From positions 1-5,170 of the forward strand of contig WFZY01000007.1 in NCBI GenBank assembly GCA_015489265.1: a stretch of DNA of 5,170 nt, in the 5' to 3' direction. Positions 1 through 5,170 of this stretch are shown here, in pieces. This stretch comes from Flavobacteriaceae bacterium. Lineage in GTDB: Bacteria > Bacteroidota > Bacteroidia > Flavobacteriales > Flavobacteriaceae. The notes under the pieces were generated by a model that did no database searches, had not been told where the DNA came from, and saw only the letters and a program-made list of their open reading frames with translations. Made by a program: the position numbers and the translations under genes. Every line of letters starts with the position of its first letter. The first letter of the stretch is position 1.

Positions 1-1086
1 CCCGACACTAATAGTCCGGAAATACAAGGCAGTCCCTTTAGTGGCACTAATAGTCCGGGAACTTTAACTGGTGCTAACGGTTTGACATTCCGGTTTACAA
101 GTGACAGTAGTGCACAACACGCCGGCTGGGTCGCAAATGTCAGTTGTTATAATGCAACAACTGTTCCTGATTGTGCTACCAATCCGGTACCGGCAGACAC
201 TGCAACCGATGTTTATTCTAGTACTGCTAATCTGACTTGGGATGAACAAATTGGTGTTGCTTCATACGATGTATATTTTGGAACAAATACTAACCCACTG
301 AACAACAACCCAATAACAGTTACAACCAATAGTTTTCCGGTATCTTTAAACCCAAACACTACCTATTATTGGACTGTTATTTCTACAAATAGTGTAGGTC
401 AGTCACAAAGTTGTGATGTATGGAGCTTTACTACCGGAGGTGCCATATATAATATGACAGATGGCGCAACTATTACCACTTGTGATGGTTCTTTCTTTGA
501 TGAAGGAGGTTTAAACAATAACTATAGTAACAGCTTGGATCAAACCATGACTTTTATGCCTGCCACTTCCGGCAATGCTTTAGAATTCTATTTTACAAGC
601 TTTGATGTTGAGTTAGGTAGTTCGGGAACGCAATATGATTATCTTGAAGTATATGACGGGACAGATACCAGTGCAACATTAATTGGTAAATTTAGTGCAG
701 ATGACGGGGCACCTGTACCACCGGAATTGCAACCGGTTACCGCAACTAATGCTGCCGGTGCCTTAACTTTTGTATTTCACTCTGATGATTCCATAAACAA
801 AGGAGGATGGGAAGCTACCATTAATTGCAACCCATTAGCTATTGATGAATACAATAATGCTATTGGTCTTTATCCTAACCCCAACACCGGATCTTTTACC
901 ATTAAATTAAAACAAATGCAAAAAGCATTAGTAAAAATATATACAACAACCGGAGAATTGGTTTATTCTAAAACCATGAACTCGAATATAACCAATATCA
1001 ACCTTACAAAATATGCCAAAGGTGTTTATTTTGTAAACGTTGTTTCAGGAGACAAAAGCTCTGTTAAAAAGTTGATTATCAAATAA
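1..1086 (+). CDS. Secreted CUB / fibronectin-III-like protein with T9SS type A sorting domain (5' truncated)
   Basis: The frame is open from the first base, so the gene starts upstream; 361 codons are visible, ending in TAA. Counting from the window edge: residues 1-49 are the C-terminal half of a CUB domain (ending GWVANVSC); about 55-147 form an Ig/Fn3-like domain (DVYFGTNT, NTTYYWTV, VWSFTT) of the kind common in Bacteroidota surface proteins; about 148-276 are a complete CUB domain with YDYLEVYDG and a Cys pair (C161, C276) likely to form a disulfide; about 288-361 are a T9SS type A sorting domain (LYPNPNTGSFTI, GVYFVNV, ending KKLIIK). Known for the family: the sorting domain directs a protein that has crossed the inner membrane by Sec through the outer membrane, where the tail is cleaved and the protein is released or attached to the surface. 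CUB and Fn3 modules are adhesive or accessory; any catalytic domain, for example a peptidase, would lie upstream and out of sight. The substrate is unknown. An in-frame TTG at 82 is not the start, because it lies inside the first CUB domain. Confidence 0.93.
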   Translation, partial: PDTNSPEIQGSPFSGTNSPGTLTGANGLTFRFTSDSSAQHAGWVANVSCYNATTVPDCATNPVPADTATDVYSSTANLTWDEQIGVASYDVYFGTNTNPLNNNPITVTTNSFPVSLNPNTTYYWTVISTNSVGQSQSCDVWSFTTGGAIYNMTDGATITTCDGSFFDEGGLNNNYSNSLDQTMTFMPATSGNALEFYFTSFDVELGSSGTQYDYLEVYDGTDTSATLIGKFSADDGAPVPPELQPVTATNAAGALTFVFHSDDSINKGGWEATINCNPLAIDEYNNAIGLYPNPNTGSFTIKLKQMQKALVKIYTTTGELVYSKTMNSNITNINLTKYAKGVYFVNVVSGDKSSVKKLIIK

Positions 1087-1110
1087 TACTCTAACCTAAT
1101 AATTATTGAA

Positions 1111-1142
1111 ATAGGTCGTCTTTAAGCTTAAAGACGACCTAT
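1111..1142 (+). terminator. Perfect 32-bp palindrome, probable transcription terminator
   Basis: The two 16-base halves are exact reverse complements (left half ATAGGTCGTCTTTAAG), giving a hairpin of about 14 bp around a small AGCT loop. It lies 24 bp after the stop of the secreted-protein gene. The plus strand has no clear T-run after the stem (GTAATTAAAAAAG), so it is not a textbook intrinsic terminator on that strand. On the minus strand the stem is followed by the moderately T-rich TTCAATAATTATT, so it could also stop transcripts arriving from rluD. The role as terminator is inferred from position and structure. Confidence 0.7.
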
Positions 1143-1609
1143 GTAATTAAAAAAGAAGATAAAATATATTCCTAAATCACACATGTTTTCTTTGCCGGTT
1201 GATTGTTGGTTAAAATTAACAAAATTTCGATAATGTAAAACTAATGATTAACACATCATTATATCATGTAGTAAATGATAAAAACAATATCCTGTTTAAG
1301 TCCCGACATCCGCCTGCATTACTTTTTCAAGGATAGAAAGAAAGCCATTAACATTCAAAAATCAAACTTTTTTAATTATTCTTTAGGATTTTTTTTAATG
1401 GTTGAACCGTCATTAGACTTTTATTGGCATAAAAATAATGCTGAGTTTGTTGAACATTCAAGGCTTACAAACCGATATTGTAAGTCCGCCGGTTTAATAG
1501 CCGACTTAATATAGTATGTTCGTTTAATAAAACTTTTTGAATCACTTGCCAAATACTAACAGCACCGACTCGCGAATCAAATAATCCTATAACTTTGGTT
1601 TTTATGACA
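1143..1609. other. Intergenic spacer between convergent genes, no convincing gene
   Basis: This is 467 bp of AT-rich DNA between the left-hand terminator and the 3' end of rluD. Open frames exist, such as 79 codons at 1275-1514 (+) and 74 codons at 1689-1465 (-). The first has low-complexity Phe/Lys/Asn-rich composition and no recognisable family, and the second runs into the rluD coding region; I regard both as chance. No tRNA arms, transposase fragment or terminal repeats were seen. Visible structure is limited to small inverted repeats: AATGAT/ATCATT/AATGAT units at 1243-1279 and a denser cluster at 1450-1507 (separate entry). No classical terminator for rluD is evident, so the rluD transcript may extend well into this region. 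Confidence 0.6.
1450..1507. repeat. Cluster of overlapping short inverted repeats downstream of rluD
   Basis: Three adjacent inverted repeats are visible. TTGAA/TTCAA lies at 1450-1454 and 1457-1461. CTTACAA/TTGTAAG lies at 1464-1470 and 1478-1484, and can be extended by a G-T and a G-C pair out to 1462 and 1486. AAGTC/GACTT lies at 1482-1486 and 1503-1507, with a further GC/GC pair beyond a C-C mismatch. The second and third share bases 1482-1486, so only one can form at a time. Seen in the direction of the rluD transcript they begin about 100 nt after its stop codon. They may act as a weak terminator or 3'-end stabiliser, but short repeats arise easily by chance in AT-rich DNA. Confidence 0.35.
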
Positions 1610-2641
1610 TTATACGTCTTTCTTATGTTTGGCATAGTTCCGCCAACGTTCAATGGCTTGTTGCATATCATCCGGTATTGGGCTGTCAAATTCTATAAAT
1701 TTTCCTGTTGACGGATGTATAAAGCCCAAGGTTTTAGCATGTAAAGCTTGACGTGGTAAGACTTTAAAGGTATTATCAACAAATTGTTTATACTTGGTAA
1801 ATGTGGTTCCTTTCAAAATCTTATCACCACCATAACGGGCATCGTTAAACAAGGGGTGTCCAATGTATTTCATATGCGCTCTGATTTGATGCGTACGACC
1901 GGTTTCTAATTCCAATTCGACCAAAGTTATATAACCGAAACGTTCCAAAACTTTGTAATGTGTTACAGCATGTTTACCGGTTTCACCATCCGGAAATACT
2001 ATCATTTGCAATCGGTTTTTAGGATTGCGTGCTAAATTGCCTTCTATGGTCCCTTTATCATCAGGTAAATCTCCCCAAACTAAGGCAATATATTTACGTT
2101 TAGATATTTTATCGGCAAATTGTCGGGCTAATTTGGTTATAGCATTCTCATTTTTGGCTATCACTAATAATCCGGTTGTATCTTTATCGATGCGATGTAC
2201 CAATCCGGGACGGTTATCGGAATTTTTTGGTAAATTTTCAAAATGGTAAATCAAGGCGTTGAGTAAAGTCCCACTGTAATTGCCGTGTCCGGGGTGGACT
2301 ACCATACCGGCAGGTTTGTTGACTACCACAACATCGTCATCTTCATAGACAATATCGAGTGGGATGTTTTCCGGTACCAGTAAATTTTCGTAAGGTGCGT
2401 AGGGTAAAACAATTTTAATTTCGTCAAGCGGCTTGACTTTGTAATTGGGTTTTACCGGATTGCCGTTGACTAACACGCCGCCGGCTTTGGCGACATTTTG
2501 AATGCGATTACGGGTTAAATTTTCAATTTTATCGGTTAAATACCGGTCGATACGGACACTGCCTTGCCCTTTGTCAACGGTAAAAGAAAAGTGTTCAAAG
2601 AGTTTTTCTTCTTCTGGTAATTGACTATTTTCCAAGGACAT
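1610..2641 (-). CDS. rluD: RluD-type 23S rRNA pseudouridine synthase (RluA family)
   Basis: Converts uridines in rRNA to pseudouridine; E. coli RluD modifies 1911, 1915 and 1917 in helix 69 of 23S rRNA, at the subunit interface. The 343-residue protein is full length for the family (E. coli RluD is about 326). Residues about 28-80 are an S4 RNA-binding domain (VRIDRYL, LTRNRIQN, GGVLVNG). The catalytic domain follows: DDVVVVNKPAGMVVHPG at 102-118; the catalytic-aspartate motif HRIDKDTTGLLV at 149-160, with D152 as nucleophile; KRKYIALVWG with the conserved Tyr at 184; ETGRTHQIRAH at 247-256; and RQALHAKTLGFIHP at 297-310. All key residues are intact. The ATG overlaps the end of the upstream PASTA gene by 17 nt, and no Shine-Dalgarno is visible (ACCTTAGACG precedes it), suggesting translational coupling and one shared transcript. 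RluA-family paralogues (RluA, RluC, RluD) differ in target; assignment to RluD rests on overall resemblance and S4 presence, so exact target sites are inferred. Confidence 0.93.
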   Translation of the reverse strand: MSLENSQLPEEEKLFEHFSFTVDKGQGSVRIDRYLTDKIENLTRNRIQNVAKAGGVLVNGNPVKPNYKVKPLDEIKIVLPYAPYENLLVPENIPLDIVYEDDDVVVVNKPAGMVVHPGHGNYSGTLLNALIYHFENLPKNSDNRPGLVHRIDKDTTGLLVIAKNENAITKLARQFADKISKRKYIALVWGDLPDDKGTIEGNLARNPKNRLQMIVFPDGETGKHAVTHYKVLERFGYITLVELELETGRTHQIRAHMKYIGHPLFNDARYGGDKILKGTTFTKYKQFVDNTFKVLPRQALHAKTLGFIHPSTGKFIEFDSPIPDDMQQAIERWRNYAKHKKDV

Positions 2642-3272
2642 CGTCTAAGGTTTTTTGTATATCGGCATCGGTTTTTTGGGTATCTGATGACTCTGTATTA
2701 TTTTGCTGATTATCTTCGTCAACAGCACGTTTACCATCTCCTATAATCAAATTAATTACAGAATTTTTAGGAATTTTTGCCCCGTTTTTTAAAGTATCCT
2801 TTTGATGAATGGCTTTTAAAACAATTTCGGCAAAATAGGGTTGTGTTGTGATTTTACCCACTCTTAATCCCGATGCTTTGAGTAAACTCAATGCCTGACG
2901 CCGCGATTTGCCAATAACCTTCGGAAATGATATTTTAGCATATGTATTATTATTGATTTTAACATAAATCTTACGCCCCACTTTGACTTTGTCATTCCTT
3001 CTGGGATTTTGTTCAACAATAGCATATTTATTAAATTTCGGATTGTAATCAACTGTATCTATAATGACTAATTGCATTTGTCTGTCTCCCAATATTTTTT
3101 TGGCTTCTTCAAAGGATTTATTAGTCAAATCGGGGACCAAATGGTAGTCATTGTGATGGGTATAGCTATCAAGATAAATTTTTAGACCAAAAATAATCAG
3201 TACCAATAAAATAATAGCAGCAACCAAATTTTTTAAAAAGGTTTTACTCACGAGAAATTTGAAAAAATCCAT
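2625..3272 (-). CDS. Membrane-anchored protein with two PASTA domains
   Basis: A 215-residue protein. Residues 1-14 are short and Lys-bearing (MDFFKFLVSKTFLK); about 15-35 form one hydrophobic segment (AAIILLVLIIFGL), an uncleaved signal anchor placing the rest in the periplasm. Two PASTA repeats follow: about 44-108 (HLVPDLTN, EEAKKIL, VEQNPRRNDKVKVG) and about 114-179 (ISFPKVIGKSRRQALSLL, KNGAKIPKNSVINLIIG). The tail 181-215 is hydrophilic, rich in Asp, Gln, Asn and Thr. Known for the domain: PASTA units occur in PBPs and Ser/Thr kinases and in some cases bind muropeptides or beta-lactams. This protein has neither a kinase nor a transpeptidase domain, so it may be a peptidoglycan-binding or scaffold protein; its role is not established. 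The ATG at 3272 is preferred to an upstream in-frame TTG at 3341 because the latter lies upstream of the -7 promoter element and would add 23 residues before the anchor. It is followed directly by rluD with a 17-nt overlap. Confidence 0.88.
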   Translation of the reverse strand: MDFFKFLVSKTFLKNLVAAIILLVLIIFGLKIYLDSYTHHNDYHLVPDLTNKSFEEAKKILGDRQMQLVIIDTVDYNPKFNKYAIVEQNPRRNDKVKVGRKIYVKINNNTYAKISFPKVIGKSRRQALSLLKASGLRVGKITTQPYFAEIVLKAIHQKDTLKNGAKIPKNSVINLIIGDGKRAVDEDNQQNNTESSDTQKTDADIQKTLDDVLGK

Positions 3273-3296
3273 AAAGATAGTTTGAAAATACTGATG

Positions 3297-3304
3297 CAAA
3301 GTTA
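3297..3304 (-). promoter_or_regulatory. Bacteroidota -7 promoter element for the PASTA-rluD operon
   Basis: The minus strand reads TAACTTTG, an exact match to the Bacteroidota sigma-A -7 consensus TAnnTTTG, 24 bp upstream of the ATG at 3272. Transcription would start a few bases downstream, giving a leader of about 15-20 nt, which supports that ATG as the true start. The matching -33 element (TTG, about 19 bp further upstream) is not clearly present: that stretch reads CATTTCCACATTTTTCAC, and the nearest TTG (3341-3339) is about 34 bp away. The promoter may therefore be weak or need an activator. Confidence 0.5.
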
Positions 3305-3376
3305 GTGAAAAATGTGGAAATGCTGATTTTATATTTTCCAATAGTATTATTGTAATGAATATTGAAAAGTTTGGCG

Positions 3377-3433
3377 CTATCTTATCATGATGTCAAACAA
3401 TCTATCACTAAATTAACTATCAAAAAACTATCA
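3377..3433. repeat. Four CTATC boxes upstream of the PASTA-rluD operon
   Basis: CTATC occurs at 3377-3381, 3402-3406, 3417-3421 and 3428-3432 on the plus strand (GATAG on the minus). The last two are identical over eight bases (AACTATCA at 3415-3422 and 3426-3433), 11 bp apart, close to one helical turn. The group lies between the aconitase terminator and the putative PASTA promoter, roughly 75-135 bp upstream of the -7 element. It could be an operator or activator site; low complexity in AT-rich spacer DNA is the simpler explanation. Confidence 0.3.
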
Positions 3434-3445
3434 TTAGAACTGTAT

Positions 3446-3486
3446 AAACATAAAGCGGCGGGACTTTATCCCGCCGCTTTATGTTT
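3446..3486 (-). terminator. Strong hairpin terminator downstream of aconitase
   Basis: An 18-bp perfect stem (3446-3463 with 3469-3486) encloses a 5-nt loop. The core GCGGCGGGA/TCCCGCCGC is very GC-rich against the AT-rich surroundings, and the outer stem is AT-rich with AAACAT/ATGTTT at its base. On the minus strand the descending arm ends CTTTATGTTT, giving a U-rich 3' side. It starts 20 bp after the aconitase stop codon, so it most likely terminates aconitase and insulates the PASTA-rluD unit from it. On the plus strand the stem is followed by TATCC, and no gene arrives from that side. Confidence 0.88.
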
Positions 3487-3506
3487 TATCCGTAATTTTA
3501 AAAGCT

Positions 3507-5170
3507 TTACAAAGAAGCTTTTTCATTTTGCGCTTTGATATAATTCAATGCACTACCGGCTTTAAACCATTCTATTTGTTGTGCATTGTAAGTATGATTT
3601 ACTGTAATCATATCTGTCGATTTGTCAGCGTGTTCTACTTCGATAGTCAATGGTTTACCCGGGGCAAACTCATTCAAATCGACAAAATTGAAACGGTCGT
3701 CTTCTTGTATCTTATCATAATCGGCTTCATTGGCAAAAGTCAAGCCCAACATACCTTGTTTTTTCAAATTGGTTTCGTGAATACGCGCAAATGATTTAAC
3801 AATAACGGCAATCACACCCAAATGACGCGGTTCCATAGCCGCATGTTCTCTTGATGAACCTTCACCGTAGTTGTGATCACCGACAATCACACTCAACATT
3901 TTGGCTTCTTTAATATCGCGAGCCACTTTTGGGACCGGCTCATATTTTCCGGTAATCGGATTTTTAGTTTCGCCCACTTTTCCGGTAAAGGCATTAACCC
4001 CGCCAATCAACATATTGTTGGATATATTGTCAAGGTGTCCACGGTATTTTAACCAAGGTCCTGCCATTGAAATATGGTCGGTTGTACATTTACCGACAAC
4101 TTTAATCAACAAGGGGGCATCATAAATATTATCACCTTCCCAAGCCGGGAATGGCGTCAATAATTGTAAGCGTTCGGAATTCGGATCAACGATAATTTCA
4201 ACGCTTGAACCATCTTCAACCGGTGCAATATAGCCCGGATCATCTACTTCAAATCCTTGTGGCGGTAATTCCCAACCGGTCGGATCTTCCAGTTTGACAC
4301 CATCAATCGTATCGGTTTCCGGATTAAAATCCAAACGTCCTGAAATTGCGGCTGCCATCACCATTTCGGGCGATGCTACAAAGGCATGTGTATTGGGATT
4401 GCCGTCGGCACGTTTGGCAAAATTCCGGTTAAACGAATGTACAATCGTATTTTTAGGATTACCTTCGATATCATCTCGACGCCATTGTCCGATACAAGGT
4501 CCGCAGGCATTGGTAAAGATTTTAGCACCGAGTTTTTCAAAAACTTCCAATATACCGTCTCTTTCCGCCGTATAACGTACTTGCTCGGAACCGGGGTTGA
4601 TACCGATTTGAGCTTTGGGCTTGATACCTTTTTCCAAAGCTTGACGAGCTACGGAAGCTGCCCGTGATAAATCTTCGTAAGATGAATTGGTACAAGACCC
4701 GATTAAACCCCATTCCACTTTAAGCGGCCAGTCATTTTCACGGGCGACTTTTCCCATATCTTTAACCGGGGTATCTTTATCGGGCGTAAAAGGACCATTC
4801 AAATAAGGTTCCAATTCACTCAAATTAATTTCGATAACTTGATCGTAATATTTTTCCGGATTGGCATAAACTTCCGCATCGGAACGCAAATAATCTTTGA
4901 TTTGATTTGCAGCATCGGCGACATCATCGCGTCCGGTGGCTCTTAAATAGCGTTCCATGGCGGCATCGTAAGCAAAATTAGAGTTGGTAGCACCAACTTC
5001 AGCACCCATATTACAAATGGTACCTTTACCGGTAGCCGACAAACTTTCGGCGCCTTCACCGAAATATTCAATGATGGCACCGGTGCCACCTTTAACAGTC
5101 AATAATCCGGCAACTTTCAAGATAATATCTTTAGGGGCTGCCCAACCGCTCAATTTACCGGTGAGTTTCA
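3507..5170 (-). CDS. acn: Aconitate hydratase, mitochondrial-type monomeric aconitase (5' truncated)
   Basis: TCA-cycle enzyme interconverting citrate and isocitrate through cis-aconitate, using a cytoplasmic [4Fe-4S] cluster. The frame is open to the right edge; 553 residues are visible of about 750-760 usual for the family, so about 200 N-terminal residues are missing. An in-frame TTG at 5153 is internal, as family sequence (KLTGKLSGWAAPKD) continues upstream of it. Counting from the edge, the three cluster cysteines are C159 (IGSCTNSSYED), C222 and C225 (TNACGPCIGQW). Substrate-binding and catalytic motifs are intact: FNRNFAKR at 246-253, TTDHISMAGPW and KYRGHLDNISNN around 361-385, and GEGSSREHAA near 435-444, where the first Ser corresponds to catalytic Ser642 of pig aconitase. 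The C-terminal swivel domain follows (SFARIHETNLKKQG). Motif wording matches the mitochondrial-type aconitase usual in Bacteroidota more than E. coli AcnA or AcnB. A strong hairpin lies just after the stop, so it ends its own transcript. The promoter lies outside the window. Confidence 0.96.
   Translation of the reverse strand, partial: KLTGKLSGWAAPKDIILKVAGLLTVKGGTGAIIEYFGEGAESLSATGKGTICNMGAEVGATNSNFAYDAAMERYLRATGRDDVADAANQIKDYLRSDAEVYANPEKYYDQVIEINLSELEPYLNGPFTPDKDTPVKDMGKVARENDWPLKVEWGLIGSCTNSSYEDLSRAASVARQALEKGIKPKAQIGINPGSEQVRYTAERDGILEVFEKLGAKIFTNACGPCIGQWRRDDIEGNPKNTIVHSFNRNFAKRADGNPNTHAFVASPEMVMAAAISGRLDFNPETDTIDGVKLEDPTGWELPPQGFEVDDPGYIAPVEDGSSVEIIVDPNSERLQLLTPFPAWEGDNIYDAPLLIKVVGKCTTDHISMAGPWLKYRGHLDNISNNMLIGGVNAFTGKVGETKNPITGKYEPVPKVARDIKEAKMLSVIVGDHNYGEGSSREHAAMEPRHLGVIAVIVKSFARIHETNLKKQGMLGLTFANEADYDKIQEDDRFNFVDLNEFAPGKPLTIEVEHADKSTDMITVNHTYNAQQIEWFKAGSALNYIKAQNEKASL

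Noticed and set aside
1275..1514. 79-codon plus-strand open frame in the spacer
   Set aside because: It has an ATG but no recognisable domain, no convincing ribosome binding site or promoter, and a low-complexity Phe/Asn/Lys-rich composition as expected from AT-rich non-coding DNA. It also spans the inverted-repeat cluster.
1590..1597. Exact TAnnTTTG (-7 like) element on the plus strand, pointing into the rluD 3' end
   Set aside because: No TTG at the expected -33 distance and no plus-strand gene downstream; an antisense transcript is possible but nothing else supports it.
1143..1609. Possible insertion-sequence or tRNA remnant in the long spacer
   Set aside because: No terminal inverted repeats, target duplications, transposase motifs or tRNA arms (no GTTCRANNC-like T-loop) were seen.
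1465..1689. 74-codon minus-strand open frame overlapping the end of rluD
   Set aside because: Its first 80 bases lie in a different frame inside the well-supported rluD coding region, and the remainder shows no family features.
2025..2249. Plus-strand open frame opposite rluD
   Set aside because: It lies antisense to the conserved catalytic core of rluD, including the HRID motif; a shadow of the real gene.
3384..3391. ATCATGAT 8-bp palindrome in the PASTA upstream region
   Set aside because: Too short to distinguish from chance in AT-rich DNA, and not repeated nearby.
3528..4667. Several plus-strand open frames opposite aconitase
   Set aside because: All are antisense to highly conserved aconitase motifs, overlap one another in different frames and resemble no known protein family.

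Overview
The window looks like ordinary chromosomal DNA from a Bacteroidota bacterium, most likely of the flavobacterial kind. Four things point there: a secreted protein ending in a type IX secretion (T9SS) type A sorting domain, AT-rich DNA with weak or absent Shine-Dalgarno sequences, an exact match to the Bacteroidota -7 promoter element (TAnnTTTG), and the gene pair PASTA protein - RluD-type pseudouridine synthase, which I recall from this phylum. I see no mobile element, CRISPR array, tRNA or rRNA.

Layout. Positions 1-1086 (+) hold the 3' part of a large extracellular protein (tail of a CUB domain, fibronectin-III-like domain, complete CUB domain, T9SS sorting domain), followed by a perfect 32-bp palindrome at 1111-1142 that probably acts as terminator. 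Positions 1143-1609 are a spacer between convergent genes. It has no convincing gene but contains a cluster of small overlapping inverted repeats around 1450-1507. The minus strand then carries everything else. Read in its direction of transcription, it has an aconitase gene truncated by the right edge (5170 to 3507), a strong hairpin terminator (3486-3446), a short regulatory interval with a -7 promoter element (3304-3297), a membrane-anchored two-PASTA-domain protein (3272-2625), and an RluD-like 23S rRNA pseudouridine synthase (2641-1610) whose start overlaps the PASTA gene by 17 nt.

Functions. Aconitase is a TCA-cycle enzyme and, judging from its own terminator, a separate transcription unit. 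The PASTA gene and rluD form a two-gene operon linking a periplasm-facing, potentially peptidoglycan-binding protein with ribosome maturation. The left-hand gene is an unrelated secreted or surface protein. None of this is an undescribed system. The points most worth a second look are the strong excess of the tetranucleotide CCGG in three of the four genes but its complete absence from the PASTA gene, the unexplained PASTA-rluD coupling, and the structured spacer between the convergent genes.
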